Part shown: in pieces, positions 17,270-27,000 of the stretch
Layout of the letters: each line of letters opens with the position of its first letter
Numbering within the stretch: position 1 is the stretch's first letter
DNA from: Thermococcus aggregans
Lineage (GTDB): Archaea > Methanobacteriota_B > Thermococci > Thermococcales > Thermococcaceae
Length of the DNA stretch: 64,000 nucleotides
Direction of reading: 5' to 3'
NCBI RefSeq assembly: GCF_024022995.1
Contig: NZ_CP099582.1
Coordinates: 1,825,108 to 1,889,107, forward strand
Position numbers and translations under genes: made by a program
Notes under the pieces: generated by a model
What the model saw: only the letters and a program-made list of their open reading frames with translations
The model's database searches: none
Told to the model about the DNA's origin: nothing

Positions 17270-18466
17270 ATGAACGTCAAACATCTTTTTCCCGGGTTGA
17301 AAAATTTCAAAGCCTATTTGAATACGGCAAGTGCAGGATTTTTGCCTTTAACAGCCCTTAAGAGGAGCATTGACTTTCTATCCTACCTCTCAGACTTTAA
17401 GGAAGGGGCTGACTCAGTGGACTTTTTGAACAAAGAAATACTGGAAAAAGTGCTTGAGGAGGGGGCAAAACTTTTCCGTACCAATAAGGAGAACCTAACC
17501 TTAACAATCCAGACAACAGAGGGATTGAGGAGGCTGCTCCTATCGCTAGAACCAGAAAAAGGCGGAAATATCGTTTCATTTGACATGGAGTTTCCCTCTC
17601 TTTCATGCCTTCTAAAAAGCTATGCAAAGAGGTATGGCTTGGAGCTTAGAGTTGTTAAAAACAGAAACGGCTGGTACTTTATTGAGGATGTGGAAAAGCT
17701 CGTTGATGATAACACGTTTGCAGTCATTGGGAGCAGTGTTCAGTGGATATCTGGCCAGAGAATGGATCTAAAAGAGCTCTCCAGAATTGCTCACAAACAT
17801 GGGGCATGGCTCATTGTAGATGCGGTTCAACACGCTGGCAGCTTGAAGCTATATCCAGAAAAAGAGGGCGTCGATGCCTTTGTTGCTGGAGGAGAAAAAT
17901 GGCTGCTTAATCCCTCCGTGGGCTCTGGGATTATGTACATATGTGACGAGCTTATCGAAGAAGCTTCGCCAATAGCTGGACTGTTGAACATGGAGCCCCC
18001 GGTAGGGGAGTGGTCATCCTGGTGGGGCATGCCCGAAAAGGATCCTTGGGGGGAATTCGAGCTTAGAAACGATGCAGGAAAGCTTGACTTTGGAGGCGGC
18101 TTGCCTTATCTTCTTGCAACAACTCTTTGGGGAGCCCTCGAGCTGATAAACGACGTTGGCATTGAAAAAATTGAAAAACACAACACCAAGCTTGCAGGAA
18201 GGATTAGAGATGAAGCTCTAAGCTTGGGCTTGGACATTATTGGGGACGAGAACTGGGAAAGCTCGGCAATAATTACAATACAAACCGGCTTAGGTTACGA
18301 GAAAGAAGAGGAAATCTACCAGCAGATGCTTGCCGAAGGAATAAAGGTCAGCCACAGGGGAGCGCTAGGGCACTATGGAATAAGGGCTTCCCCTCACTTG
18401 TACAACGATATGGATGATGTTGAGACGTTTTTGAACTCTCTTGTGGAGTCCCTTTCTAAACTTTAA
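17270..18466 (+). CDS. Aminotransferase class V family protein (PLP; cysteine desulfurase / isopenicillin epimerase-like)
   Basis: 398 aa. Fold-type I PLP enzyme: YLNTASAGFLPL at the N-terminus, IQTTEGLRRLLLSL for phosphate binding, HGAWLIVDAVQHAGS with the PLP Asp, and the Lys in FVAGGEKWLLNP. The loop that carries the catalytic Cys in true desulfurases has no Cys here, so sulfur transfer is unlikely; a lyase, epimerase or aminotransferase role fits better. ATG 17270 follows GAGGTGA, and the gene is in an operon with the DmpA-type peptidase. The 3' end overlaps the convergent gene by 11 bases. Confidence 0.82.
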   Translation: MNVKHLFPGLKNFKAYLNTASAGFLPLTALKRSIDFLSYLSDFKEGADSVDFLNKEILEKVLEEGAKLFRTNKENLTLTIQTTEGLRRLLLSLEPEKGGNIVSFDMEFPSLSCLLKSYAKRYGLELRVVKNRNGWYFIEDVEKLVDDNTFAVIGSSVQWISGQRMDLKELSRIAHKHGAWLIVDAVQHAGSLKLYPEKEGVDAFVAGGEKWLLNPSVGSGIMYICDELIEEASPIAGLLNMEPPVGEWSSWWGMPEKDPWGEFELRNDAGKLDFGGGLPYLLATTLWGALELINDVGIEKIEKHNTKLAGRIRDEALSLGLDIIGDENWESSAIITIQTGLGYEKEEEIYQQMLAEGIKVSHRGALGHYGIRASPHLYNDMDDVETFLNSLVESLSKL

Positions 18467-19304
18467 TTTCCCCATATTTTTTCTTCATAAGCAGTGCATC
18501 GCCCTCTATGTTGGGGCTCTCACTTATGACAACTCCTTTGACTCTGAATTCCTTTAAAACTCTAAGCAAGTCTTCCCATTTCAAGTCGCTTTCTTGCAGG
18601 TTTAAATGATTCCTCTCGCCCTTTTCAGAGTAGTTTATTCCGCTTATGTGAATATGCATATTGTCCAAGGCCTCTCTTCCAAGCTCATTCTCAATCAGGG
18701 ACAGCATCTCTCTCCATTCTTCGGCGCTGTTGTATTTTCCGTTGTGCCTTGCGTGGCAATGTGCAAAGTCGATAGCGGGCAGCACTTGTTCAACCTCTTG
18801 GCTTATCTTTATTAGCTCTTCGAGGCTTCCGAATTGAGTTGGCTTACCAGTTAGCTCCGGCCGTATCCACACGTCTATTCCCTTATCCTGCAGAACTCTC
18901 ACGATGTCCTTTATCTCGTTCTTAATCTTCTCATAAACTTTCGCAGGGTCTTGGTTTAGGTAGTACCCTGCATGGAACACCACGCTCCAGCCCCCAGCTT
19001 CGTGCAAACGTTCGGCACTCTGGATTATTCTCTGTTTACTCCCCTCAACTTTCGCTTTTTCCCTTGCGTTTAGGTTTATGTAATACGGTGCGTGTGCCGT
19101 GAGGAGAACGTCGTTCTTTTGGGCAACATACTTTATTTTTTTGGCCAGTTCGGGCTTTATATTAATCCCTCTTACAAATTCGAGCTCCATGGCGTCTAAG
19201 CCCAACTTTCTGACCTGTTCTATGCCCGTTATGGTTGAAGGCTTTGGAGTTGAGAGGGGGATTCCCGCGGTTCCAAACCTTAGTCTATCAACCTTCTTTT
19301 TCAT
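18456..19304 (-). CDS. Endonuclease IV-like TIM-barrel protein (AP endonuclease family 2)
   Basis: 282 aa. The order of metal-binding segments matches Nfo/xylose isomerase-like barrels: GLDAMELEFVRG, LTAHAPYYINLNA, VVFHAGYYLNQ, DVWIRPELTGKP, PAIDFAHCHARHNGKY, MHIHISGINYSEKGERNHLNL and GVVISESPNIEGDA. His, Glu and Asp ligands for three metals are all present, so apurinic endonuclease activity is likely, though sugar isomerase relatives share the fold. ATG 19304 follows AGGTGGTGGGC. Confidence 0.85.
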   Translation of the reverse strand: MKKKVDRLRFGTAGIPLSTPKPSTITGIEQVRKLGLDAMELEFVRGINIKPELAKKIKYVAQKNDVLLTAHAPYYINLNAREKAKVEGSKQRIIQSAERLHEAGGWSVVFHAGYYLNQDPAKVYEKIKNEIKDIVRVLQDKGIDVWIRPELTGKPTQFGSLEELIKISQEVEQVLPAIDFAHCHARHNGKYNSAEEWREMLSLIENELGREALDNMHIHISGINYSEKGERNHLNLQESDLKWEDLLRVLKEFRVKGVVISESPNIEGDALLMKKKYGEIKV

Positions 19305-19347
19305 GCCCACCACCTAAAAATTAGGTAGACCTAAAAATATAAAAACT

Positions 19348-20412
19348 TTAACTCGTTTCGACTTTTTCTCCCAGAATACGTTCAAGCTTTGAAATGCTCC
19401 TCTTAAGCTCTTCTTCAAGTTCTTCTACTTTTTTCTTGAATGCCTTTATTTTTTCTTCCTTTTCGCGGATTTTTCTTTTCAACTCCTCGACTTCTCGTTT
19501 TTTGGCTTCTTCCTTTTCCACGATATCTGAGAGCTCTTTTTCAACCTTTGCCAGTTCTTCTTTCATGTTGGCAAGCTCTTGGGATTCCTTAATCAGATTT
19601 GTTTTGGCCCATTCTGCGGTTTTTTTGTATTTCTTGTCAAGTTCATTTTCAATTCTGCCGAGCAGCTCCAGAAATTCTTCTGGATGGTTGATTGCATAAG
19701 CAGAATCTTTCAAAAACTCTCTTGCAACACTTTCCGGCAGCCTCATCCTTTTTATTGGTTTTTGGAGCTTGGAAATCTTCGAACGGATGTTAATCTCCTT
19801 TCCGGATATTTCCCTTTTAAGCCTTTCTTGGGATTCTCTAAGGGCTTTAAACTCTGGCTTGGCTTCGAGCCCTTTAATCTGCTTCTGAAGTTCTTCTAAC
19901 TGTTTCATGAGATTTTCTCTTGAGAGTTCCTCCTCTTTTAAGGTATCTCTGAGATCTTCGAGTTCTTTCAGCAGCTCTTTAGTTTTCACGTCCTCAATAC
20001 CTATTTTACCCACCTCTTTGAGATACGCGGAATACTCCTCGGACAGAGCCTTTAAAAGGGCGTTTATTTCATATATCTCCTTCTCAAATATCAAGAGCAG
20101 ATGTCGGCCGTGAGTAACGTGAAATCTGGAAATCTCCGGCAGTATTTTTTCTACGTCCTCAATGCCTTCTATCTTTTGCAGCATGTTTCGGAGTGCAGTT
20201 ATGTATCTATCTTTTTCAGCCTTCACAATTCTTGCGAGTCGAGGATCAACGTTCTTGGGTATCTCCTGCTTTTCAAGTCTCTCAAGATTTTTGAAAATTT
20301 TCAGGACAATTTCTCCGGAAGTTTTTGTGTATTTTGCCCTTATTCTTTGCCGTTGTTTTTTAATCTCTTCTTTTTTCCGTTCATACTCCTGAAGTGCTTC
20401 TCTTAGCTTCAA
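19348..20412 (-). CDS. Coiled-coil protein (354 aa)
   Basis: Very rich in Lys and Glu, with long heptad segments at residues about 125-205 and 255-345 (for example EELKRKIREKEEKIKAFKK). A compact central part, MRLPESVAREFLKDSAYAINHPEEF, may be a small domain. The start is TTG 20412 with GGGAG upstream; it overlaps the end of the DUF373 gene by 32 bases, so it is probably co-expressed with it. No signal or membrane segment is seen. A structural or scaffold role is inferred only from the coiled coil. Confidence 0.75.
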   Translation of the reverse strand: MKLREALQEYERKKEEIKKQRQRIRAKYTKTSGEIVLKIFKNLERLEKQEIPKNVDPRLARIVKAEKDRYITALRNMLQKIEGIEDVEKILPEISRFHVTHGRHLLLIFEKEIYEINALLKALSEEYSAYLKEVGKIGIEDVKTKELLKELEDLRDTLKEEELSRENLMKQLEELQKQIKGLEAKPEFKALRESQERLKREISGKEINIRSKISKLQKPIKRMRLPESVAREFLKDSAYAINHPEEFLELLGRIENELDKKYKKTAEWAKTNLIKESQELANMKEELAKVEKELSDIVEKEEAKKREVEELKRKIREKEEKIKAFKKKVEELEEELKRSISKLERILGEKVETS

Positions 20413-21520
20413 CTTTCTCCCATCCTTTTACTTTATCCCTTAGGTATATCCCCACAAGGGTCGCAATGGCTATGTCGATAATTGCTATGAGCCCTTTCTT
20501 TAGGAACTCAATCGAATAGAACGACACTATTGAGAGTGCATAGAGGGTGGTAACATCGATTGTTATCCACAGCGCCGGTAGGAGCAGAATACCGCTTATG
20601 TAGTACCAGATGTGGTAATCCTTCCTCAGATACGAATGGACAATCTTACCTATCATCAAAATGCCCAGTGCAACGATAAAGGGAGTATTTAAGGCATTTA
20701 GGAATATAACCAGCCCTAAAAGCTCCGTTCCGGGGTATCTACCCGTTAGCTGAAGCGCAATTCTTTCCAAGTTAAGATAAGCATTTACTGCTCCGGCGAA
20801 GAGAACGAACATTGCCGCAATGGCAGAAACGAACTGTATAAACCCCTTGGTTAAGACATGCCCCAAAACTTCCTTTATTCGGAAGGCTTTTGCGAAAAAG
20901 TACCCTCCAATAAGGAAGAGTATCACACCCGTAACAGTTGATGAAATTATTGTAACACTCTGCTGGTATTTTATGGAAAGTAAACGGGCAATACCATAGA
21001 TAAGCAATATCAGTCCGGGAAGTCCAAAGAATATTTTTGCCGCTTCAGGATCGCTTAAAATTTCCTTTAGGTACCGATACAAAATGTAGTAGGTTGTCTC
21101 GATGCTTTCGCTTTGCTTAACGACAACTCGGCGGGTGCTTATAATTGGAATTCTTGAAGTTATTATGGGGAATATCTGCTCATCCTCTGCTCCATCTGTA
21201 ACCGGAATTACACCATCGGCGGGGAACTTCTTGAGGACTTCTTCCAACTGTTTTTGCAGTTCTAGGTCGCTCTTAACTCCTACATCAGGATGCCCTGTAA
21301 TGAGCGCCACTTCAACGTCCTCAAATTCCCCTTTTCCCTTGAGCTCGTCATAAAGCTTTACTGCAGCGTATAAAACATTAGCATCGCTATCTTCTGGATC
21401 TGCTAAGCTGAGCTTTAGAGCGGCATCTATACATGCGTCTCTACCAATAACAGGACCTCTAACCCTTGCTTTTTTTCCAAAGTCGTCATCTCTGTCAATG
21501 GCAAGCACCAATACTTTAAT
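20381..21520 (-). CDS. DUF373 family integral membrane protein
   Basis: About 379 aa. The soluble N-terminal half has VLAIDRDDDFGKKARVRGPVIGRDA and ALITGHPDVGVKSDLELQKQLEEV, typical of DUF373. The C-terminal half has about six hydrophobic helices (GLPGLILLIYGIARLL; TGVILFLIGGYFF; FVSAIAAMFVLFAGAV; FIVALGILMIG; ISGILLLPALWITI; AIIDIAIATLVGIYL). The first canonical start is TTG 21511, but homologs usually begin IKVLVLAIDRDDD, which here starts at ATT 21520 behind GGGGGGAT, inside the upstream stop. Function unknown. Confidence 0.8.
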   Translation of the reverse strand: MKVLVLAIDRDDDFGKKARVRGPVIGRDACIDAALKLSLADPEDSDANVLYAAVKLYDELKGKGEFEDVEVALITGHPDVGVKSDLELQKQLEEVLKKFPADGVIPVTDGAEDEQIFPIITSRIPIISTRRVVVKQSESIETTYYILYRYLKEILSDPEAAKIFFGLPGLILLIYGIARLLSIKYQQSVTIISSTVTGVILFLIGGYFFAKAFRIKEVLGHVLTKGFIQFVSAIAAMFVLFAGAVNAYLNLERIALQLTGRYPGTELLGLVIFLNALNTPFIVALGILMIGKIVHSYLRKDYHIWYYISGILLLPALWITIDVTTLYALSIVSFYSIEFLKKGLIAIIDIAIATLVGIYLRDKVKGWEKVEAKRSTSGV

Positions 21521-21827
21521 CTTTATCCCCCCGAACTTTTTCGAGAACTGATTTTATTTTATCTTCCATTTTTCTATCTTTGTCACGTCTGTCATCAATT
21601 CTTATCGTTGTCGAAACTCTCTTCGCACCAAGGGCAAACATCGCTTCATGGGCTTCTTTGATTATCTCCAACCCCTCTTCCAGGGTTGGAACCTCAATGA
21701 TTGTGCCCATAGGTGTCAATTGATATTTTACCCCCTTCTCCTCTAAAAGCTTTACTACGTGGGCTACATATTTGCTTAAGCTCAGCTCTCCTAGCGGGAC
21801 GATAACGAACTCAATAATTACCCCCAT
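21516..21827 (-). CDS. MTH1187/UPF0045 family thiamine-binding protein
   Basis: 103 aa. A small ferredoxin-like fold with IIEFVIVPLGELSLSKYVA, the family block YQLTPMGTIIEVPTLEEGLEII and AKRVSTTIRIDDRRDKD. Family members bind thiamine-like ligands and form tetramers. ATG 21827 is chosen; AGGTG lies six bases upstream, and the GTG 21836 start would place it within the ribosome-binding site. The downstream DUF373 gene overlaps its stop. Confidence 0.87.
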   Translation of the reverse strand: MGVIIEFVIVPLGELSLSKYVAHVVKLLEEKGVKYQLTPMGTIIEVPTLEEGLEIIKEAHEAMFALGAKRVSTTIRIDDRRDKDRKMEDKIKSVLEKVRGDKD

Positions 21828-21922
21828 TTTCGACACCTGGCTAAATTAGAATCGACGATTTTTTAAGCTTAACGGTGGAAAGCCTTATTTTGTTGGAGAG
21901 CAAATGGATATTGGTGAGGGAC

Positions 21923-22546
21923 GTGCACAAGATAAAAGACGAGTGGGGAGAATTCTTGGTGAGATTGGCCAGAAAAGCCATAGAGGAGTACTTAAACTCT
22001 GGTAAGGAAATAGAACCTCCTGAGGATACTCCCCCGGAACTCTGGGAAAAAATGGGTGTTTTTGTGACCCTCAACAGGGCAAATGCTCCTCCCACTCAAG
22101 CGTTAAGAGGGTGCATAGGCTTCCCGTATCCAATATACCCCTTAGTCAAGGCAACTATAAAGGCCGCAATTTATGCGGCCGTTGATGACCCGCGCTTTCC
22201 CCCAGTTACGCTGGATGAACTAAAGGACTTGCGGATAGAGGTTAGTGTTCTAACCCCTCCAGAGCCAGTAGAAGGTCCTCCTCACGAAAGGCCCAAAAAG
22301 ATAAAGGTTGGGAGAGATGGGCTAATCATTAAAAAGGGCATCTACAGCGGCCTATTGCTACCCCAAGTTCCCATTGAATGGGGATGGGATGAGGAGGAAT
22401 TTTTAAGTGAAACATGCTGGAAAGCTGGTCTTCCGCCTGATTGCTGGCTAGATGAGGATACGGAGGTTTACCGTTTTACCGCGGAGATTTTTGAAGAGGA
22501 ATATCCCAATGGGCCCGTGAAAAGAAAGCCCCTGCATGCTCCGTAG
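21923..22546 (+). CDS. AMMECR1 domain protein
   Basis: 207 aa. The hallmark motif is LRGCIGFPYPIYPL, followed by AVDDPRFPPVTLDELKDLRIEVSVLTPPE, VGRDGLIIKKGIYSGLLLPQVP and CWKAGLPPDCWLDEDTEVYRF. The sequence is very close to P. horikoshii PH0010 as I recall it. The start is GTG 21923 (GTG CAC AAG ATA) with GGTGAGG just upstream; sixteen further codons in the open frame have no homologous counterpart that I know. The conserved Cys in RGCIGF suggests catalysis, but the reaction is unsettled. Confidence 0.9.
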   Translation: MHKIKDEWGEFLVRLARKAIEEYLNSGKEIEPPEDTPPELWEKMGVFVTLNRANAPPTQALRGCIGFPYPIYPLVKATIKAAIYAAVDDPRFPPVTLDELKDLRIEVSVLTPPEPVEGPPHERPKKIKVGRDGLIIKKGIYSGLLLPQVPIEWGWDEEEFLSETCWKAGLPPDCWLDEDTEVYRFTAEIFEEEYPNGPVKRKPLHAP

Positions 22547-22570
22547 CAAATTTTAGTTGTGTTTTGCTCT

Positions 22571-23923
22571 TCATTTTCTCAATTTCGCAATGAAAAAGCT
22601 GTTACAGTCGTGCAAGTGGGTAAAGCTTCTGAAAACCTTGTCTCCAATGTCTGTAAATCCTCTTTCTCCCCATGTGAAGGGATAATCAACAAGCTCAAAG
22701 CCTACTTTATTTATGGCATACTTTATGTTCTCCTCGTTTTCGTCAACCCTTATTGAGCAGGTAGAATACGTCATTTCGCCCCCTTCTTTTAGATTTCTGT
22801 AGGCGTTTTTTATCATAGCCTTTTGAACCTGGATAACCTTCTTTATTTTGTTTTTATCGAAACGCCATTTGACTTCCGGAAACTGTCTGTATGTCCCGGA
22901 AGAAGAACACGGTGCATCGAGTATTATTTTATCGAACGTTTCCTTGTCCTTGAATTTCATGCCATCAGCGTGTACAAGCTTGACGTTTTTGACCCCTAGA
23001 ACCTTCATCTTGGCTTCCATTTTTTTGAGCCTATCAAGAGAATAATCGACAGCAATTATCTCTCCGGTGTTCTCCATTAGATGGGCCACATGGAAAGTCT
23101 TACTACCCGGCGCAGCAGCTAAATCAAGAATCCTTTCTCCCTTTTCGGGGGCAAGAACATGGGCAACGTAAGCACTCGCCAGGTCTTGGATTACGAAATA
23201 GCCTTCCTTATACCAATCTAAGCAGGTTATCGGCGTTTCGTACTCCAGAACCTTTAAGACGTCATCAACGGGGGTCCTTGCAACTCTGACGTTATTTTCC
23301 TCAAGGTACTCTGCAAGCGTATCTATGTCTGTCTTTAGCGGGTTGACTCTGACGTAATACCTCTGGGGCTTGTTGTTGCTTAGCAAAAGCCTTACCGCGC
23401 TCTCGTAGCCGAGAAGGTCAATTACATACTCCACATACCAGCGCGGATGAGAGAACTTTACGCTTAAGTACTCTATCCTATCTTTTTCCTTGAGCTTTTT
23501 TAGAGCTTTATCCAGGTTGAAACTCTCTACCTCCCTAAGAATCGCGTTTATGAACTTTGCCCTCTTTAAATCGTATCTTTCTTTGACAACTCTGACAACT
23601 GAATCAGTGGCTATTGCGGGATTTATTTTCTTAAACTTCATCTCGAATATCCCGATCCTGAGAAGATTGGCAAGGTAAAGGTCAAAATCCTCAATTTTAG
23701 TTCCTTTAATAACAGAATTAGCGATAAAATCTATTTTCTTTCTCCATTTCTCAATCTCAAAAACGTAAGCATGAGCCAGTCCTCTAGCCCTCTCCCTGTC
23801 TTTTCCGATAACTCTTTTGAAAACTCTCTCTAGGGCGTTCTTCGATGAAAGCTCGCGCTCCTCTATGAGGGTCAATATATCGGCAATGAGCTCGTGAAGA
23901 GTTATTCTGTAAAACAACTCCAT
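22571..23923 (-). CDS. RNA m5C methyltransferase, NOL1/NOP2/SUN family with NusB-like N-terminus
   Basis: 450 aa. A helical RNA-binding region of NusB/RsmB type occupies residues 1-150 (ALERVFKRVIGKDRERARGLAHAYVFEIEKW). The Rossmann methyltransferase follows: SAM motif LDLAAAPGSKTFHVAHL, IIAVDYSLDRL, motif IV DAPCSSSGTYRQFPEV and motif VI YSTCSI, whose Cys is the catalytic nucleophile. It methylates C5 of cytosine in rRNA or tRNA; the exact target cannot be read. The end is convergent with the AMMECR1 gene, leaving 24 bases between stops. Confidence 0.88.
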   Translation of the reverse strand: MELFYRITLHELIADILTLIEERELSSKNALERVFKRVIGKDRERARGLAHAYVFEIEKWRKKIDFIANSVIKGTKIEDFDLYLANLLRIGIFEMKFKKINPAIATDSVVRVVKERYDLKRAKFINAILREVESFNLDKALKKLKEKDRIEYLSVKFSHPRWYVEYVIDLLGYESAVRLLLSNNKPQRYYVRVNPLKTDIDTLAEYLEENNVRVARTPVDDVLKVLEYETPITCLDWYKEGYFVIQDLASAYVAHVLAPEKGERILDLAAAPGSKTFHVAHLMENTGEIIAVDYSLDRLKKMEAKMKVLGVKNVKLVHADGMKFKDKETFDKIILDAPCSSSGTYRQFPEVKWRFDKNKIKKVIQVQKAMIKNAYRNLKEGGEMTYSTCSIRVDENEENIKYAINKVGFELVDYPFTWGERGFTDIGDKVFRSFTHLHDCNSFFIAKLRK

Positions 23924-24003
23924 GATTTCCGATTTGGGGGAGGGTTTAAAAATTTGGCGGAACTTTTATTTAATCTGAATTCCAGTTATATCTGGTGGTA
24001 TCT

Positions 24004-27000
24004 ATGATATTAGACACTGACTACATAACAAAGGACGGTAAACCCATAATTCGAATTTTCAAGAAAGAGAACGGGGAATTTAAAATAGAACTTGATCCAC
24101 ATTTTCAGCCCTACATTTACGCTCTTCTCAAAGATGACTCCGCTATTGATGAAATAAAAGCAATAAAAGGCGAGAGACACGGAAAAATTGTGAGAGTAGT
24201 CGATGCAGTGAAAGTCAAGAAGAAATTTTTGGGGAGAGATGTTGAGGTCTGGAAGCTTATATTTGAGCATCCCCAAGACGTCCCGGCCCTAAGGGGCAAG
24301 ATAAGGGAACATCCAGCTGTGATTGACATTTATGAGTACGACATACCCTTTGCCAAGCGCTACCTCATAGACAAGGGCTTGATCCCTATGGAGGGCGACG
24401 AGGAGCTTAAGCTAATGGCCTTCGACATTGAGACGTTTTACCACGAGGGAGACGAGTTTGGGAAGGGCGAGATAATAATGATAAGCTACGCCGATGAGGA
24501 AGAGGCAAGGGTAATTACATGGAAGAATATTGATCTGCCCTACGTTGATGTTGTATCCAACGAAAGGGAGATGATAAAGCGGTTTGTGCAAATTGTCAGG
24601 GAAAAAGACCCGGATGTCCTGATAACTTACAATGGAGACAACTTTGATTTGCCGTACCTTATAAAAAGGGCAGAGAAGTTAGGAGTTACTCTTCTCTTGG
24701 GGAGGGACAAAGAACACCCCGAGCCCAAGATTCACAGAATGGGCGATAGCTTTGCCGTGGAAATTAAAGGCAGAATTCACTTTGATCTCTTCCCGGTTGT
24801 GCGGAGAACCATAAACCTCCCAACATACACGCTTGAGGCAGTTTATGAAGCCGTCTTGGGAAAAACCAAAAGCAAGCTGGGTGCGGAGGAAATCGCCGCC
24901 ATCTGGGAAACAGAGGAGAGCATGAAGAAGCTGGCCCAGTACTCGATGGAAGATGCTAGGGCAACTTATGAACTCGGAAAAGAGTTTTTCCCCATGGAGG
25001 CAGAGCTAGCAAAGCTAATAGGCCAAAGCGTATGGGACGTCTCAAGATCAAGCACTGGCAACCTTGTAGAGTGGTACCTGTTAAGGGTGGCATATGAGAG
25101 GAATGAGCTCGCTCCGAACAAGCCGGATGAAGAAGAGTACAGAAGGCGTTTAAGGACTACTTACCTGGGAGGATACGTAAAAGAGCCGGAAAGAGGCTTA
25201 TGGGAGAACATCGCCTATTTAGACTTTAGGTGCCACCCTGCAGATACAAAAGTCATAGTAAAAGGCAAAGGAATCGTGAATATTAGCGATGTTAAAGAAG
25301 GAGACTACATACTAGGAATAGATGGGTGGCAAAGAGTCAAAAAAGTCTGGAAGTATCATTACGAAGGCAAACTAATCAATATAAACGGCTTAAAATGCAC
25401 TCCAAATCATAAGGTCCCGGTAGTCACGGAAAATGATCGGCAAACTAGGATTAGAGATAGTCTTGCAAAATCATTCCTCTCAGGAAAAGTAAAAGGTAAA
25501 ATTATCACAACAAAGCTTTTTGAAAAAATTGCCGAGTTTGAGAAAAACAAGCCTTCTGAAGAGGAAATATTAAAGGGGGAACTTTCAGGGATTATTTTAG
25601 CCGAGGGCACATTGCTTCGAAAAGATATTGAATACTTCGATTCATCGAGAGGTAAAAAGAGAATCTCACACCAATATAGAGTCGAAATAACAATCGGCGA
25701 AAACGAAAAGGAGCTTTTAGAGAGGATTCTATACATTTTCGATAAGCTGTTTGGCATAAGACCTTCTGTGAAAAAGAAGGGAGACACAAATGCGCTTAAA
25801 ATTACTACCGCAAAGAAAGCGGTTTACCTTCAAATCGAGGAACTTTTGAAAAACATTGAAAGTCTTTACGCCCCAGCAGTATTGAGGGGCTTTTTTGAAA
25901 GAGATGCCACTGTGAACAAAATACGGAGTACAATAGTTGTTACTCAAGGTACAAACAACAAATGGAAAATAGATATAGTAGCAAAGTTACTTGACAGCCT
26001 TGGAATCCCATATAGCCGCTATGAGTACAAATACATTGAAAATGGAAAGGAGTTGACTAAGCATATTTTAGAAATAACAGGAAGGGATGGACTTATTTTA
26101 TTCCAAACACTGGTGGGGTTCATAAGTTCAGAGAAAAACGAAGCTTTAGAGAAAGCAATTGAAGTTAGAGAAATGAATAGACTTAAGAATAACAGCTTCT
26201 ACAACCTTTCAACGTTTGAAGTGTCTTCTGAATATTATAAAGGCGAAGTTTATGACCTAACCCTAGAAGGAAACCCCTATTATTTTGCAAATGGAATTCT
26301 GACTCACAATTCTCTATACCCCTCAATTATAGTTACCCACAACGTCTCCCCTGACACTTTAGAAAGAGAAGGCTGCAAGAATTACGATGTTGCCCCGATA
26401 GTAGGTTATAAGTTCTGCAAGGATTTTCCCGGTTTCATTCCATCTATACTCGGGGAATTAATCACAATGAGGCAAGAAATAAAGAAGAAGATGAAAGCTA
26501 CAATTGACCCAATAGAAAAGAAAATGCTTGATTATAGGCAAAGAGCTGTTAAATTGCTCGCAAACAGCATTTTGCCAAATGAATGGCTACCAATAATTGA
26601 AAACGGAGAAGTAAAATTCGTAAAAATTGGTGAGTTCATAGACCGCTACATGGAAGAGCAAAAGGACAAAGTAAGAACAGTGGATAATACTGAAGTTCTC
26701 GAAGTGGATAACATCTTTGCATTTTCACTAAATAAGGAAAGCAAAAAGAGCGAGATCAAGAAAGTCAAAGCCCTCATAAGGCATAAGTACAAGGGTGAAG
26801 CTTACGAGGTCGAGCTCAACTCTGGAAGAAAAATCCACATAACCCGTGGTCACAGCTTGTTCACGATTAGGAACGGGAAAATAAAGGAAATATGGGGAGA
26901 AGAAGTAAAAGTTGGCGACCTTATAATAGTGCCCAAAAAAGTTAAGCTCAATGAAAAAGAAGCCGTCATCAACATTCCAGAGTTGATTTCGAAACTGCCC

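Noticed and set aside
19394..19699. Ser/Phe-rich plus-strand open frames opposite the coiled-coil gene
   Set aside because: Antisense of Glu/Lys codons commonly gives Ser/Phe/Leu-rich frames; no independent support.
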